A DNA stretch of 64,000 bases from Bartonella birtlesii IBS 325 (GCF_000273375.1 NZ_CM001557.1:512322-576321); one strand, 5' to 3'. Shown: positions 50,709-61,241, counted from the stretch's first letter. The notes: generated from the letters alone by a model not told the origin. Made by a program: numbers and translations.

Positions 50709-50787
50709 GTTTGAATGCTTATTCAGGCGTTAGTTCGCTTGAATGAATAGATCCACTTGAATGAATAAAATTGTATGGAGTAGCAAA

Positions 50788-50991
50788 ATGCCCAAGATGA
50801 AGACCAAGTCGTCCGCTAAGAAGCGGTTTAAAATCACTGCGTCAGGCAAAGTTAAAGTAGCAGCTGCAGGCAAACGTCACGGCATGATTAAACGTTCAAA
50901 TAAATTTATTCGCGATGCCCGTGGAACAATGGTTTTATGCGAACAAGATGCCAAAAAAGTTATTCAGCATTATTTGCCAAATGGTGTTTAA
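50788..50991 (+). CDS. rpmI: 50S ribosomal protein L35
   Basis: L35 is a small basic protein of the large ribosomal subunit. The sequence [20 protein letters not shown], followed by [18 protein letters not shown], is characteristic, and the 67-aa length (with the C-terminal [10 protein letters not shown]) is normal. The ATG at 50788 follows GGAG at good spacing; an ATG at 50761 would add nine non-conserved residues. It forms the standard rpmI-rplT pair, with rplT starting 33 bp downstream, then pheS-pheT. The usual upstream partner infC is elsewhere in the window. Confidence 0.98.
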   Translation: MPKMKTKSSAKKRFKITASGKVKVAAAGKRHGMIKRSNKFIRDARGTMVLCEQDAKKVIQHYLPNGV

Positions 50992-51024
50992 ACCTTACGC
51001 TTTTGATTTTTAGGAGATTATTAC

Positions 51025-51426
51025 ATGGCACGTGTAAAAAGAGGTGTGACAGCGCACGCTAAGCACAAAAAAGTTTTGAAACAGGCTGAAGGTTTTTACG
51101 GCCGGCGCAAAAATACTATTCGTGCAGCTAAAGCGGCGGTTGATCGTTCAAAGCAGTATGCTTATCGTGATCGAAAAAATAGAAAACGTACTTTCCGTGC
51201 TTTGTGGATTCAAAGAATTAATGCCGCTGTTCGTGCAGAAGGTTTGACTTATGCGCGCTTTATTGATGGTTTATCGAAAGCTGGTATTGAGGTTGATCGT
51301 AAAGTTCTTTCAGATATAGCAATTCACGAAACAGAAGCGTTTTCTACTTTAGTTGTGTCTGCAAAGAAGGCTTTGGAATATTTAAAAGACACGACACCTA
51401 ATGCTTTTGAAAGCGCTGTCAAGTAA
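51025..51426 (+). CDS. rplT: 50S ribosomal protein L20
   Basis: L20 binds 23S rRNA early and is essential for large-subunit assembly; in many bacteria it also represses its own operon. The sequence [20 protein letters not shown], then [20 protein letters not shown] and [20 protein letters not shown], is unmistakable. The length, 133 aa, is slightly above E. coli L20 (C-terminal extension [14 protein letters not shown]). An AGGAG site precedes the ATG. A terminator-like hairpin separates it from pheS. Confidence 0.98.
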   Translation: MARVKRGVTAHAKHKKVLKQAEGFYGRRKNTIRAAKAAVDRSKQYAYRDRKNRKRTFRALWIQRINAAVRAEGLTYARFIDGLSKAGIEVDRKVLSDIAIHETEAFSTLVVSAKKALEYLKDTTPNAFESAVK

Positions 51427-51465
51427 GCCAGTCGTGTTCTCTTAAAGCATTCATTTATTCAGGGT

Positions 51466-51499
51466 CCCGTACTGGTTTTTACGAGTGCGGGTTTTTTTT
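51466..51499 (+). terminator. rho-independent terminator or attenuator between rplT and pheS
   Basis: An 8-bp stem (CCCGTACT with AGTGCGGG, one G-U pair), a 10-base loop and eight consecutive T. It lies 40 bp after rplT and 22 bp before the pheS ATG. No Phe-rich leader peptide was seen, so a pheM-type attenuator is not supported. pheS expression must read through or start nearby. Confidence 0.8.
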
Positions 51500-51520
51500 A
51501 TTAAAAACATAGGCAAAAAG

Positions 51521-52606
51521 ATGAGCGATGTTGAGCGTCTGGAACAAGAAATTTGTTTAGCTTTAGAAGCAGCGGGTGATGAACAGGAACTTGAAGCAGT
51601 GCGTATTGCGGCGTTAGGCAAAAAAGGGAGCATCTCTGAAAAATTAAAAACATTAGGGAAGATGACCGCTGAAGAACGTCATAAAATGGGGCCTGCTCTT
51701 AATGGGTTAAAAAATCGTGTTTTAGAGTTATGGATGCAAAAACGCGATCTTCTTAAAAAGCAAGCAATGGATACGCGCCTTTCTAGCGAAACGGTTGATG
51801 TAACCTTACCTGTTCGTTCTTCACCTATAGAACGGGGGCGTATTCATCCTATCTCACAGGTGATTGAAGAAATTATAGCTATTTACACGAATATGGGTTT
51901 TTCACTTGCAGAAGGACCAGATATTGAAACAGATTATTACAACTTTACGGCATTGAATTTCCCTGAAGGTCATCCAGCGCGCGAAATGCATGATACTTTC
52001 TTTTTTGATGTCAATAAAGCAGGAGAGCGCAAATTATTGCGCACCCATACATCACCCGTGCAAATTCGTACGATGGAAAAACAAAAAGCACCGATACGTA
52101 TCATTATTCCTGGAAAAACTTACCGTATGGATTCAGATGCGACTCATTCACCAATGTTTCATCAGGTGGAAGGTCTTGTGATTGATAAAACCTCTACCAT
52201 TGCACATATGATGTGGCTTCATGAGACTTTTTGTAAAGCTTTTTTTGAAGTTTCATCTGTGAAGATGCGTTTTCGTCCCTCTTTTTTTCCTTTTACCGAA
52301 CCATCTATGGAAGTGGATATCCAGTGTGACCGTTCTGGTTCAGAAGTAAAATTCGGTGAAGGACAGGATTGGCTGGAAATCTTAGGATGCGGAATGGTGC
52401 ATCCTAATGTATTGAAGAATGTTGGTTTAGATCCCGATGAATATCAGGGATTTGCGTGGGGAATGGGTATTGATCGCATTGCCATGTTGAAATACGGTAT
52501 GCCTGATTTGCGGGCTTTTTTTGATGCTGATTTGCGTTGGTTAGATCATTACGGCTTTCGTTGTTTTGATATGCCTGCTTTTTTTCCTGCTTTAAATAAT
52601 GTGTGA
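51521..52606 (+). CDS. pheS: phenylalanyl-tRNA synthetase alpha subunit
   Basis: PheS is the catalytic subunit of the alpha2-beta2 enzyme that charges tRNA-Phe. An N-terminal coiled-coil domain (about residues 1-90) precedes the class II core: motif 1 ([19 protein letters not shown]), motif 2 ([14 protein letters not shown] and [16 protein letters not shown]) and motif 3 ([17 protein letters not shown]). The ATG at 51521 gives [10 protein letters not shown] and 361 aa; an earlier in-frame start lies inside the terminator T run and is rejected. pheT starts 31 bp downstream. Confidence 0.98.
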   Translation: MSDVERLEQEICLALEAAGDEQELEAVRIAALGKKGSISEKLKTLGKMTAEERHKMGPALNGLKNRVLELWMQKRDLLKKQAMDTRLSSETVDVTLPVRSSPIERGRIHPISQVIEEIIAIYTNMGFSLAEGPDIETDYYNFTALNFPEGHPAREMHDTFFFDVNKAGERKLLRTHTSPVQIRTMEKQKAPIRIIIPGKTYRMDSDATHSPMFHQVEGLVIDKTSTIAHMMWLHETFCKAFFEVSSVKMRFRPSFFPFTEPSMEVDIQCDRSGSEVKFGEGQDWLEILGCGMVHPNVLKNVGLDPDEYQGFAWGMGIDRIAMLKYGMPDLRAFFDADLRWLDHYGFRCFDMPAFFPALNNV

Positions 52607-52637
52607 TCTTATCATAGCGTTGATGTGAGGTTTTAAA

Positions 52638-55052
52638 ATGAAATTTACATTGTCCTGGTTGAAAGATCACTTAGAGACAGATGCATCTTTGAATGAAATT
52701 TGTGATAAACTAACGGCGATCGGTCTCGAGGTTGATCATGTTGATGACCGTTCTTCTTTAAAAGGTTTTGTGGTTGCAAAAGTTTTAACAGCAACAAAAC
52801 ATCCTGACGCAGATAAATTACAGATTTTATCGGTAGATACGGGGTTTGGTACGCCTATGCAAATTGTTTGTGGGGCACCAAATGCACGTGCTGGACTTGT
52901 TGGGGTTCTTGCATTGCCAGGCACTTATGTGCCGGGACTTAATGTGACCTTGTCTGTAGGCAAAATTCGTGGGATTGAAAGTTTTGGAATGATGTGTTCA
53001 TGGGCAGAGCTTGAATTATCAAGTGAGCATGATGGGATTATCGAACTCCCAGAGGATGCGCTTATAGGAGGTTCATTCGCTACTTATGCAGGTTTAGATG
53101 ATCCAGTCATTGATATTGGTTTAACTCCCAATCGTTCTGATTGTACAGGTGTTCGCGGTATTGCGCGTGATTTAGCTGCTACTGGAATCGGGCGATTAAA
53201 AGAATTATCGTTGCCACAATTTGACGCTTCTTTTGAAACACCGCTTCATGTTTCTTTAGATTTTTTGCAAGGTTCATCGCTATGTTTAGGTTTTGCTTGG
53301 CGTGAAGTACGTAATGTTCAAAATGGGGAGTCTCCGCAATGGATGCAGCGGCGTTTGAGTGCAATTGGTTTGAGACCTATTAATGCGTTGGTCGATATGA
53401 CCAATTACATAAGCTTTGATCTTGGTCGTCCGCTTCATGTTTTTGATGCAGATAAAATTAAAGGGAATTTGAGTGTACGTCGTGGCCGTGGAGATGAACA
53501 ACTTCAAGCGCTTAATGGAAAAATCTATAATTTGGGTGTCAAAGATTGTGTCATCGCAGATGAAGAGGGAGTTGTTTCGATTGCCGGTATTATGGGTGGT
53601 GAAAGAACGAGCTGTGATGAGAAGACGCGTCGCGTTATTATTGAGTCAGCACTTTGGGATTCAAAGAGTATTGCGCAGACAGGACGTGTATTAGGAATCA
53701 TCAGTGATGCGCGTTATCGGTTTGAGCGAGGTGTTGATCCGACTTTTATGGAAAAAGGGCTTGAGATTGCAACAGAATTAATCTTACGCCTTTGTGGTGG
53801 TGAGGTATCCAAGACGAAGGTTGTTGGTTATCAGCAACCGGAAATCAAACAAATCGCTTTTCCTTTTTCTGAAATGAAGCGTTTGACAAATTTAGAAATA
53901 GAGCGGGAACACGCCATTACTATTTTGACACAGCTTGGATTTCGTATTGAAGGGGAAGGAGATGTGGTTACCGTTAAAGTACCAACATGGCGTCCTGATA
54001 TTGCTGATAAAGCTGATTTAGTAGAAGAGGTGATGAGGATTTATGGGTTGGATAAAATTAAACCCATTCCGTTAGCAGATTTTACAGCGGGAAAAGGTTC
54101 AGTTTTGACAGGCGCACAGGTTCATTCACGCGTTGCGCGTTTAGCTTTAGCGCATCGTGGTATGAAGGAGGCCGTGACATGGTCCTTTATTTCTGAAAGT
54201 CAGGCTTTTGCTTTTGGTGGTGGTCAAGAACAGCTTAAATTGGTAAATCCTATTTCTGCTGACATGTCCGTGATGCGTCCTTCTCTTTTACCTAGTTTAC
54301 TGATGGCAGCACAACGAAATGCTGATCGTGGTTTTCCAGATCTTGCTTTGTTTGAGGTGTCCAGCATCTATGAAGGCGATACACCTGATAAACAGCAATG
54401 TGTTGCTGGTGGCGTTCGCCGAGGAACAGAACGATTTGAAGGAGCAGGGCGTTTTTGGCATGGTGATGCTGCAACAGTTGATGTTTTTGATGCCAAAGCC
54501 GATGCATTGGCTGTTTTAGAAGCGTGTGGTATGGATATAGGCAAGATTCAAATTGAAGTTGGAGCACCTAATTGGTATCATCCTGGTCGTTCAGGGATTA
54601 TGAAGCTTGGATCAAAGATTATTCTTGGTTTTTTTGGCGTTTTTCATCCTGCTACATTGGAAAAGTTAGATATAAATGGTCCTTTATGTGGGTTTGAAAT
54701 TTTTCTTGATAAAATTCCGGAGTTTAAGAAAAAGGTAACCAAAAGTCGTTCTCCATTGAAACTATCGCCTTTTCAAATAGTGCGGCGTGATTTTGCATTT
54801 GTGGTTGATAAAATGGTTGCCTCCTCTCTTATCGTACGTGCTGCAAGTGGAGCGGATAAAAAACTTATTCATTCAGTGCAGATTTTTGATATTTTTGAAG
54901 ATTCAAGCCTTGGTGAAGATAAAAAATCTGTTGCGATTGAAGTCGCTATTCAACCCATTGAACGGACCTTAACGGATGAAGATCTAGAAGAGCTTGCTTT
55001 GAAAGTGGTAGAAAATGTCACTAAGGTGACAGGTGCGTGTTTACGCGGTTGA
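52638..55052 (+). CDS. pheT: phenylalanyl-tRNA synthetase beta subunit
   Basis: PheT binds tRNA-Phe and edits mischarged Tyr-tRNA-Phe. Domain order is an N-terminal tRNA_bind/OB domain ([20 protein letters not shown], about residues 40-150), B3/4 editing domain ([15 protein letters not shown] onward), B5 ([17 protein letters not shown]), the inactive synthetase-like core and the C-terminal FDX-ACB anticodon-binding domain ([15 protein letters not shown], ending [10 protein letters not shown]). At 804 aa it is full length. It ends the rpmI-rplT-pheS-pheT run. Confidence 0.98.
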   Translation: MKFTLSWLKDHLETDASLNEICDKLTAIGLEVDHVDDRSSLKGFVVAKVLTATKHPDADKLQILSVDTGFGTPMQIVCGAPNARAGLVGVLALPGTYVPGLNVTLSVGKIRGIESFGMMCSWAELELSSEHDGIIELPEDALIGGSFATYAGLDDPVIDIGLTPNRSDCTGVRGIARDLAATGIGRLKELSLPQFDASFETPLHVSLDFLQGSSLCLGFAWREVRNVQNGESPQWMQRRLSAIGLRPINALVDMTNYISFDLGRPLHVFDADKIKGNLSVRRGRGDEQLQALNGKIYNLGVKDCVIADEEGVVSIAGIMGGERTSCDEKTRRVIIESALWDSKSIAQTGRVLGIISDARYRFERGVDPTFMEKGLEIATELILRLCGGEVSKTKVVGYQQPEIKQIAFPFSEMKRLTNLEIEREHAITILTQLGFRIEGEGDVVTVKVPTWRPDIADKADLVEEVMRIYGLDKIKPIPLADFTAGKGSVLTGAQVHSRVARLALAHRGMKEAVTWSFISESQAFAFGGGQEQLKLVNPISADMSVMRPSLLPSLLMAAQRNADRGFPDLALFEVSSIYEGDTPDKQQCVAGGVRRGTERFEGAGRFWHGDAATVDVFDAKADALAVLEACGMDIGKIQIEVGAPNWYHPGRSGIMKLGSKIILGFFGVFHPATLEKLDINGPLCGFEIFLDKIPEFKKKVTKSRSPLKLSPFQIVRRDFAFVVDKMVASSLIVRAASGADKKLIHSVQIFDIFEDSSLGEDKKSVAIEVAIQPIERTLTDEDLEELALKVVENVTKVTGACLRG

Positions 55053-55089
55053 ATATTCTCATTTTTTGCAAGGTACTTTCATAAAGTGG

Positions 55090-55126
55090 GAGCATTTTTG
55101 AATGCTCGCGTTTTGCTTAGCATTCA
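55090..55126 (+). terminator. overlapping alternative hairpins after pheT
   Basis: GAGCATT pairs with AATGCTC (55090-55096 with 55101-55107, 4-base loop), followed by GCGTTTTGC. Alternatively TGAATGCT (55099-55106) pairs with AGCATTCA (55119-55126). The two structures exclude each other. Most simply this is the pheT terminator, though the T run is weak. Confidence 0.45.
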
Positions 55127-55250
55127 AGAGCTGTAGAGTTTCTTGAAAAAGGTTTTTTATCAAAACAAGCGAACTTCTTTAAATTCCCAATTTCTTCAAG
55201 GTTAAAAAGGCTCTTTTAAACATTTTTAAAACATCTTGAAAAGTTATTTT

Positions 55251-55279
55251 TTGTCAGAATCCTTCATTGCATATATAAA
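55251..55279 (+). promoter_or_regulatory. sigma-70-type promoter of sitABCD
   Basis: TTGTCA at 55251-55256, a 17-base spacer, then TATAAA at 55274-55279. Five of six -35 bases and five of six -10 bases match the consensus. Transcription would begin near 55286, just before the palindrome. Confidence 0.6.
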
Positions 55280-55305
55280 AGATAACTGCTATTGCTAAAT
55301 GATAA

Positions 55306-55320
55306 TGCGAATTATTCGCA
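55306..55320. promoter_or_regulatory. operator-like palindrome in the sitABCD leader
   Basis: TGCGAATTATTCGCA is an inverted repeat of two 6-base arms around TTA. It lies about 20 bases downstream of the predicted transcription start and 36 bases before the sitA ATG, where a bound repressor could block transcription. In alphaproteobacteria sit operons are controlled by Mur/Fur-type manganese or iron sensors, so a Mur-like site is the natural guess. Confidence 0.5.
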
Positions 55321-55355
55321 ATAAAGAGAAAGCATATAAAGGAAAGAGAAAATCA

Positions 55356-56264
55356 ATGAACATAAGAATGTTTTTCACCATAGTTTTTGGGGGTATTATT
55401 TTTTTCACGCCAAATTTTGCTTTGTGTGCTGGTAAATTTAAAGCTGTTACGACATTCACGATCATTGCTGATATGGCGCGCAATGTAGCAGGTGATGCCG
55501 CTGATGTTGAATCCATTACAAAACCAGGTGCTGAAATTCATGAATATCAACCCACCCCGCGCGATCTTATGCGCGCCCAAGGTGCAAATCTTGTCTTGTG
55601 GAATGGATTAGAATTGGAACTTTGGTTTGAAAAGTTTTTTCAAAATATCAAAGATGTTCCAAGTGTTGTTGTTTCAAAAGGTATTGTACCAATTACAATT
55701 GGTGAAGGTCCTTTTAGTGGAAAGCCAAATCCTCATGCATGGATGTCACCAACCTCTGCTTTGATTTACGTTGATAATATTCGCGATGCTTTTGTAAAAT
55801 ATGATCCTGAACATGCTGCTATTTATAAGGAAAATGCTGAAATTTATAAGCAGAAGATTCGCGCAACGATTGATCCCATTCGGGCTGCATTAGAAGGAGT
55901 TCCGCAAGAGAAGCGTTGGCTTGTAACCAGTGAGGGTGCATTTAGCTATTTGGCGCGTGATTTTGATCTAAAAGAACTTTATTTATGGCCAATTAATGCT
56001 GATCAGCAAGGAACACCGCAGCAAGTTAAGCACGTTATTGATATGGTTCGCAAATACAATATTCATGCAGTTTTTTCTGAGAGCACTATCTCCCCTGCAC
56101 CTGCTAAGCAGGTTGCCAGAGAAACAGGGGCTAAATACGGTGGTGTTCTTTATGTTGATTCCCTGAGTGAGAAAAATGGTGAGGTACCCACTTATATTGA
56201 TTTATTACGTGTTACAAGTGGGCGCATTAGCAATGCTTTATTAGAGGGAGTGAAAAGCCAATGA
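55356..56264 (+). CDS. sitA: manganese/iron ABC transporter periplasmic binding protein (SitA/YfeA type)
   Basis: SitA captures Mn(II) (also Fe(II)) in the periplasm for the SitBCD importer. It is a cluster A-I (TroA-like) binding protein. The signal peptide is [21 protein letters not shown]. Probable metal ligands are the His in [12 protein letters not shown], the His in NPHAWMSP, the Glu in [10 protein letters not shown] and the Asp in [10 protein letters not shown]. The ATG at 55356 (302 aa) follows AAGGAAAGAG; an ATG at 55299 would start ahead of the operator palindrome. The stop overlaps the sitB start (ATGA), showing an operon of four genes. Specificity for Mn rather than Zn is inferred from SitA-like motifs. 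Confidence 0.93.
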   Translation: MNIRMFFTIVFGGIIFFTPNFALCAGKFKAVTTFTIIADMARNVAGDAADVESITKPGAEIHEYQPTPRDLMRAQGANLVLWNGLELELWFEKFFQNIKDVPSVVVSKGIVPITIGEGPFSGKPNPHAWMSPTSALIYVDNIRDAFVKYDPEHAAIYKENAEIYKQKIRATIDPIRAALEGVPQEKRWLVTSEGAFSYLARDFDLKELYLWPINADQQGTPQQVKHVIDMVRKYNIHAVFSESTISPAPAKQVARETGAKYGGVLYVDSLSEKNGEVPTYIDLLRVTSGRISNALLEGVKSQ

Positions 56265-57091
56265 AGAAATCTGGAATATTTGCCCAAGGGGTAACAGTAA
56301 CTTATCGTAATGGACATACAGCTTTACGAGAAGTAAATTTTGAGAGTCCGACAGGTTCTATTACAGCATTGGTTGGCGTGAACGGATCGGGTAAATCGAC
56401 ATTATTTAAAGCGATTATGGGGTTTGTGCGCCCTTCAAAAGGAAAAATTCGTATGTTTGATTTGCCTGTTGATACGGCTTTGAAAAAAAACCTCATTGCT
56501 TATGTTCCTCAGAGTGAAGATGTTGATTGGAATTTTCCTGTTCTTGTTGAAGATGTTGTCTTGATGGGACGTTATGGTCACATGAATTTCTTTCGTTATG
56601 CGCGGGCACGAGATTATGAAGCTGTCCGTGTTGCACTAGAACGTGTCGATATGTTGCCATTTGCTAAGCGCCAAATTGGTGAACTTTCTGGTGGGCAAAA
56701 AAAGCGCGTTTTTCTGGCGCGCGCTCTTGCACAGCAAGCAAAAGCTATTTTGTTAGATGAGCCATTTACAGGTGTTGATGTCACAACAGAAGATAAAATC
56801 ATTGCATTGTTACAAGATCTTCGTAAAGAGGGGGCTGTAATATTAGTTTCTACCCACAATTTAGGCTCTGTTCGTGAATTTTGTGATCACACGGTTTTAA
56901 TCAAAGGAACGGTTTTGGCTTCAGGGCTAACAGAAACTGTCTTTACCAAGAAAAATTTGGAGAAAACTTTTGGTGGTTCTTTGCATCATCACATTTTTGA
57001 TCTTCAAGGTGTGAACAAAGAGGATGTTTTTATGGGGGAAAAACGGTCCGCTGTTCATGAAAATATTCAAAAAATGGAGCATGTCGCATGA
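56261..57091 (+). CDS. sitB: manganese/iron ABC transporter ATP-binding protein
   Basis: The ATPase of the Sit importer. Walker A is [18 protein letters not shown] (about residue 40), the Q-loop [14 protein letters not shown] is of the characteristic metal-importer type, the signature [15 protein letters not shown] is intact, Walker B is [12 protein letters not shown] and the switch His is VSTHNLGS. At 276 aa it has a 35-residue C-terminal extension after the core. Start and stop overlap sitA and sitC by four bases each, so the genes are translationally coupled. Confidence 0.95.
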   Translation: MKKSGIFAQGVTVTYRNGHTALREVNFESPTGSITALVGVNGSGKSTLFKAIMGFVRPSKGKIRMFDLPVDTALKKNLIAYVPQSEDVDWNFPVLVEDVVLMGRYGHMNFFRYARARDYEAVRVALERVDMLPFAKRQIGELSGGQKKRVFLARALAQQAKAILLDEPFTGVDVTTEDKIIALLQDLRKEGAVILVSTHNLGSVREFCDHTVLIKGTVLASGLTETVFTKKNLEKTFGGSLHHHIFDLQGVNKEDVFMGEKRSAVHENIQKMEHVA

Positions 57092-57954
57092 TTTCTTGGT
57101 TGCTTGAGCCACTGGGCTATCAATATATGGTTAATGCGATGTGGGTTTCTGGGTTAGTTGGCTGTGTTTGTGCCTTTCTTTCTGCTTTTTTGATGTTAAA
57201 AGGTTGGTCGCTCATTGGCGATGCACTTTCCCATTCCATTGTTCCTGGTGTCGCGGGAGCTTACCTTCTAGGTTTACCTTTTTCAGTTGGAGCTTTTTTT
57301 TCTGGTGGACTTGCTGCAGCAGCAATGTTGTTTTTTAATCAGAGGACAAAACTCAAAGAAGATACTATTATTGGTCTCATTTTTTCTTCCTTTTTTGCTT
57401 TTGGCTTGTTTCTCAAATCATTAAAACCAATGGCTGTTAATATTGATACGATTGTTTTGGGGAATATTTTAGCAGTCAGCTCGTCAGATATTATACAATT
57501 GGCTTTTATTGGTTTTTTCTCTTTATTTATATTGCTTTTGAAATGGAAAGATCTCCTTGTTTCTTTATTTGATGAAACACACGCACGTGCTATTGGATTA
57601 AACGTAAAGTTTTTAAAGATTCTCTTTTTCACATTGCTTGCCGCTTGTACTGTTGCTGCTATGCAAACAGTTGGAGCGTTTTTGGTTATTTGTTTGGTTG
57701 TGACGCCTGGGGCAACTGCTTATTTTTTAAGTGATCGTTTTGTGAATGTTTTGATCATTGCAGTTATAATTGGGACATTTACAAGCGTATTAGGTGTTTA
57801 TGTGAGTTATTTTTTGAATGCACAAACCGGTGGTGTTGTTGTACTTTTTCAAGCATTTCTATTTATGTTAGCTTTTATTTTTGCTCCTAAACATGGTTTT
57901 ATTGCTGCGCGTTTACGTATAAATGCAGCAAAAAAAGGTGTGATGTTATCATGA
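57088..57954 (+). CDS. sitC: manganese/iron ABC transporter permease
   Basis: One of two ABC-3 family inner-membrane permeases of the Sit importer. It has about eight hydrophobic helices and the family cytoplasmic coupling region ([20 protein letters not shown] near residues 42-61; [16 protein letters not shown]). It ends in a basic tail [17 protein letters not shown]. The 288 aa are normal. It overlaps sitB and sitD by four bases on each side. Together with SitD it forms the transmembrane channel, as a heterodimer. Confidence 0.94.
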   Translation: MISWLLEPLGYQYMVNAMWVSGLVGCVCAFLSAFLMLKGWSLIGDALSHSIVPGVAGAYLLGLPFSVGAFFSGGLAAAAMLFFNQRTKLKEDTIIGLIFSSFFAFGLFLKSLKPMAVNIDTIVLGNILAVSSSDIIQLAFIGFFSLFILLLKWKDLLVSLFDETHARAIGLNVKFLKILFFTLLAACTVAAMQTVGAFLVICLVVTPGATAYFLSDRFVNVLIIAVIIGTFTSVLGVYVSYFLNAQTGGVVVLFQAFLFMLAFIFAPKHGFIAARLRINAAKKGVMLS

Positions 57955-58856
57955 TTGATCAATTACTACTTCCTTTTCAGTTTTCTTTTATGCTGAAAGG
58001 CATGCTTATTGTTATGATCCTTTCTGTTCCAATGGCGATGCTTTCCTGTTTTCTTATTTTGAAAGGATGGGCGCTTTTAGGCGATGCCATTTCCCATGCG
58101 GTTTTTCCTGGTGTTGTGCTTGGTTATATGGCAACACCGTGGGTGATAACAGTTTTGACTTCTCTGCCATTTGTTTGGTTTCAGCAAGTGCGCCCAGAGA
58201 ATGTTACAATGACTTTGATTACTTGCGGTGCTTTTGTTGCGGGTATGGTTTGTGCACTTACAACGGGTTTTTTGGGAAGCAATAGCCGTATCAAACAGGA
58301 TACAGTGATGGGTGTTGTTTTTTCATCGATGTTTGGTTTAGGGCTTGTTTTAGCAACATCTATTTATAGTAGCTTAGATTTAAATCATATTCTATTTGGT
58401 AATCTCTTGGGCGTTAACTGGCTTGATATTACGCAGACGGCGATCATTTCTACCATTGTTACTTTTATTCTAGGGGCAAAATGGCGCGATTTTATGCTGT
58501 ATATTTTTGATTCAGTTCAAGGTCGCGCAATGGGATTGCGAATATCAGTACTCCACTATACTCTTCTAACAATGATTTCTCTCACGATCGTTGCAGCTTT
58601 GAAAGCGGTTGGTATTGTTCTCGTTATTTCTTTATTAATAGCACCAGGAGCAATTGCTTATCTTATTACAAAGCGGTTTTCTTTCATGTTGGTGATCGCT
58701 ATATGTGTTGCAGCTTGTTCTGGTTTTTTAGGAATTTATCTAAGTTTATTTATCGGTTCTGATTCTGCTTCCACAATTGTATTGATTTTGACACTGATTT
58801 TTATTGCTATTTTCATGTCGGTTTTTTTTCGTCGAACAACGGTCCAAGAAATTTGA
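57951..58856 (+). CDS. sitD: manganese/iron ABC transporter permease
   Basis: The second ABC-3 permease, related to SitC: the same GWALLGDAISHAVFPGVVLG block near residues 40-59, DSVQGRAMGLRISVLH, and about eight transmembrane helices. The C-terminus ends in a short polar tail. The 301 aa are typical of SitD/YfeD. It closes the sitABCD operon, and a strong terminator follows about 155 bp downstream (59013-59045). Having two distinct permeases is the usual arrangement for Sit/Yfe systems and separates them from Znu systems with one. Confidence 0.94.
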   Translation: MIDQLLLPFQFSFMLKGMLIVMILSVPMAMLSCFLILKGWALLGDAISHAVFPGVVLGYMATPWVITVLTSLPFVWFQQVRPENVTMTLITCGAFVAGMVCALTTGFLGSNSRIKQDTVMGVVFSSMFGLGLVLATSIYSSLDLNHILFGNLLGVNWLDITQTAIISTIVTFILGAKWRDFMLYIFDSVQGRAMGLRISVLHYTLLTMISLTIVAALKAVGIVLVISLLIAPGAIAYLITKRFSFMLVIAICVAACSGFLGIYLSLFIGSDSASTIVLILTLIFIAIFMSVFFRRTTVQEI

Positions 58857-59253
58857 GTTTGCCAAAGTTTATGCATATCAGCCATGCATTTTTATGTATT
58901 GTTTCTCATGTTTGTTTTGAATAAAAAGCGCACCGCTAGATTATTTTCCTCCTAACATCTAGTGGATGAATGCAGTGTGTATTTCTCCCCCAATACTGCA
59001 TTTGTAATTGAGAGGCTGCATTGATTTATTCTGCAGCCTTTTTATTTCCTTTTTTCCTAAAAATTTATTCTTATTTCTTGAAAATTTTAAAATGATCATC
59101 ATATTGCGTAAACTGTTTTGTGCTTTAGAAGAAATTATCACAGAAAATACAGTTATGAGTAATGTAATATATGTGAGTGATTGTACATTAAAACTTATGA
59201 AAAGCAAAAAAATATGTGGAGTTATCTTGCATGGAAAGAAATAGCACGAGGGG
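58857..59253. other. gap between sitD and ybaN-like gene
   Basis: Contains the sitD terminator. A 78-codon open frame (59008-59244) starts inside that terminator and has no family resemblance, so it is not called. No clear promoter was picked out for the downstream gene. Confidence 0.5.
59013..59045 (+). terminator. rho-independent terminator of the sit operon
   Basis: An 8-bp perfect stem (AGGCTGCA with TGCAGCCT), 11-base loop and TTTTTATTT. It is the strongest hairpin in the gap. Confidence 0.85.
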
Positions 59254-59640
59254 ATGAAAAAAGATTTTAAAATATCTCACCCTTTGCGTATTTGCTATTA
59301 TGTAGCAGGTTGGGCAATGGTTGTATTGGCGGTTATTGGTATAGTATTGCCTGTCATGCCAACTATGCCGTTTTTATTAGTGGCTTCATGGTGTTTTGCG
59401 CGTTCATCACCACGTTTTCATCATTGGTTGATTAATCACCACATTTTCGGTCCACCTATTAAGCAATGGGAAGAAAAAAAGGCTATTTCTGCATTTGTTA
59501 AAGTTTTGGCGGTTGTAAGTATGGCAGGTGGTTTTTTATCTTTTTTAGTAATAGTCCATCCTGTTTTGTGGCTTACTTTATTAGTTGCCGCTATTTTGCT
59601 ATTTATTACTATTTATATAGTGACGCGTCCATCTCCATAA
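59254..59640 (+). CDS. YbaN family (DUF454) inner-membrane protein
   Basis: A 128-aa membrane protein with three hydrophobic segments: one near residues 14-40 and two adjacent ones near 83-124. The first contains VLAVIGIVLPVMPTMPFLLV, the diagnostic DUF454/YbaN motif with its G-x-V-L-P-x-x-P-T-x-P-F core, and is followed by the conserved ARSSPRFHHWLINHHIFGPP loop. The function of the family is unknown. It stands alone with no clear partner, between the sit terminator and pncB on the opposite strand. Confidence 0.87.
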   Translation: MKKDFKISHPLRICYYVAGWAMVVLAVIGIVLPVMPTMPFLLVASWCFARSSPRFHHWLINHHIFGPPIKQWEEKKAISAFVKVLAVVSMAGGFLSFLVIVHPVLWLTLLVAAILLFITIYIVTRPSP

Positions 59641-59936
59641 TGAAAGAAAAAAGAAGCTTGATGAGTCAAATAGTTTTTTGTTTTGGCAGATTCATTAGAG
59701 CGATTTATTGGGTAGAGTGATATATCCGTAAAATAATTTTATGAGCAAAGAGGATTATATATGAACACTTTAGTTAGAAACTGATCAAGTCACTTTGATG
59801 CGCAATGATAGATTACTTTTATAGAGGAACGCTATTTCTGTTAATGTGAAAGAAAATGGACATATGGCTAAGAGTGCCCACCAATAACGTATTTTATAGT
59901 TGTTTGTCTTTAATTTTATACAAATGAACTTATGGT

Positions 59937-61241
59937 TTAAATTTTTATTGGTGTAGCAACACGTTTTTGATTACCAAAAAAATTGAGATAACGTTCTATT
60001 TCTTGCGGATTACCAATGGTTTTTTCAGGATTATCCGAGAGTTTTACAGCTGGTCGACCATTGGCATGAGTGGCTTTACAAACAAGAGAAAGAGCATCAA
60101 AAGTTGCAATTTCTTGGGGCGCACAGCCTAAAAAATCATTGGTAAGATCTGTCCCCCATCCGAAACTCATGCGCACTCTTCCGTGGAAATGATGATAAGT
60201 TTTTTCAATAGTATTGACATCAAGGGCATCAGAAAAAATCAATAATTTTTCGCGTGGATCTTTTCCTTTTTCTTTCCACCATTGGATAATGCGTTCGCCA
60301 CCTTCAATAGGTGGAGCGCTGTCAGGTCTGAAACCTGTCCAATCAGCCACCCAATCTGGTGCATTGCGTAAAAACGCTTCTGTGCCAAAAGTATCAGGTA
60401 AAACAATAAGAAGATTTCCACCATAATAACGGCTCCAATCTTGCAAAACTTTATAAGGAGCTTTGTACAATTCGTTATCGTTATGAGCAAGAGCAGCAAT
60501 GACCATGGGCAATTCATGTGCATTGGTTCCAAGAGCTTCTAAATCTGTATCCATGGCGAGAAGAACGTTGGAAGTCCCAGTAAAAGAATCGCCAATACCT
60601 TCTTTTAATGCTTCAACGCACCAGCGTTGCCATAAAAAAGAATGACGACGTCTTGTACCAAAATCAGATATTTTAATATCAGGCAATTTTTTAAGACGCT
60701 CAACTTTACTCCACATTTTCGCTTTAGCACGTGCATAAAGCACGTCAAGAGCAAAACGATCTAATTTTTTCATAGCAGCACGTGAACGTAATTCACTGAT
60801 AATAGCAAGGGCTGGGATTTCCCACATCGAGCTATGGGACCACGAACCATGAAAATGGAGGATATATTGGCCATCTTTGCGGGTGAGTTCATATTCTGGC
60901 AGTTGAAAGTTCTCGAGCCACTGAAGAAAATCTGGTTCGAAAATTTGTTTGCGTCCATAAAATGTATTACCAGCAAGCCAGATCATTTCTTTTTTTGTAA
61001 AGCGCAAACTGAGGGCGTGATCAAGTTGAGCACGCAATTCGGCTTCATCAATATCATCGGCAAGACGTATTGTTTTGGTACGGTTTATGAGGGAGAAAGT
61101 AACATTAACATTTGGATAAAGCCCCCAAATCATTTGTACCATAAGAAGTTTATAAAAATCCGTATCCAAAAGTGAACGAATAATAGGATCAAGTTTCCAA
61201 GTATGATTATAAACACGTCTCGCAATATCTGGATGATTCAT
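59937..61241 (-). CDS. pncB: nicotinate phosphoribosyltransferase
   Basis: PncB makes nicotinate mononucleotide from nicotinate and PRPP, the entry step of NAD salvage. The N-terminal block [20 protein letters not shown] is diagnostic. Other conserved features are [13 protein letters not shown], the [13 protein letters not shown] segment, [10 protein letters not shown], the [15 protein letters not shown] region and [14 protein letters not shown]. The ATG at 61241 gives 434 aa ([19 protein letters not shown]); a longer frame to 61298 has no family support. It is transcribed alone. For an intracellular or host-associated bacterium, salvage of nicotinate would be important. Confidence 0.96.
   Translation of the reverse strand: MNHPDIARRVYNHTWKLDPIIRSLLDTDFYKLLMVQMIWGLYPNVNVTFSLINRTKTIRLADDIDEAELRAQLDHALSLRFTKKEMIWLAGNTFYGRKQIFEPDFLQWLENFQLPEYELTRKDGQYILHFHGSWSHSSMWEIPALAIISELRSRAAMKKLDRFALDVLYARAKAKMWSKVERLKKLPDIKISDFGTRRRHSFLWQRWCVEALKEGIGDSFTGTSNVLLAMDTDLEALGTNAHELPMVIAALAHNDNELYKAPYKVLQDWSRYYGGNLLIVLPDTFGTEAFLRNAPDWVADWTGFRPDSAPPIEGGERIIQWWKEKGKDPREKLLIFSDALDVNTIEKTYHHFHGRVRMSFGWGTDLTNDFLGCAPQEIATFDALSLVCKATHANGRPAVKLSDNPEKTIGNPQEIERYLNFFGNQKRVATPIKI

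Larger units (their letters stand above)
55053..55355. other. gap between pheT and sitA
   Basis: Contains overlapping hairpins after pheT (55090-55126), then the sitA promoter (55251-55279) and operator-like palindrome (55306-55320). No gene is recognised. Confidence 0.5.

Noticed and set aside
51485..51520. 12-residue N-terminal extension of PheS
   Set aside because: Translation would start within the terminator T tract; the ATG at 51521 matches the family N-terminus.
59008..59244. 78-codon open frame between sitD and the YbaN-like gene
   Set aside because: It begins inside the sitD terminator hairpin and shows no family features. A shorter version from 59090 is possible but equally unsupported.
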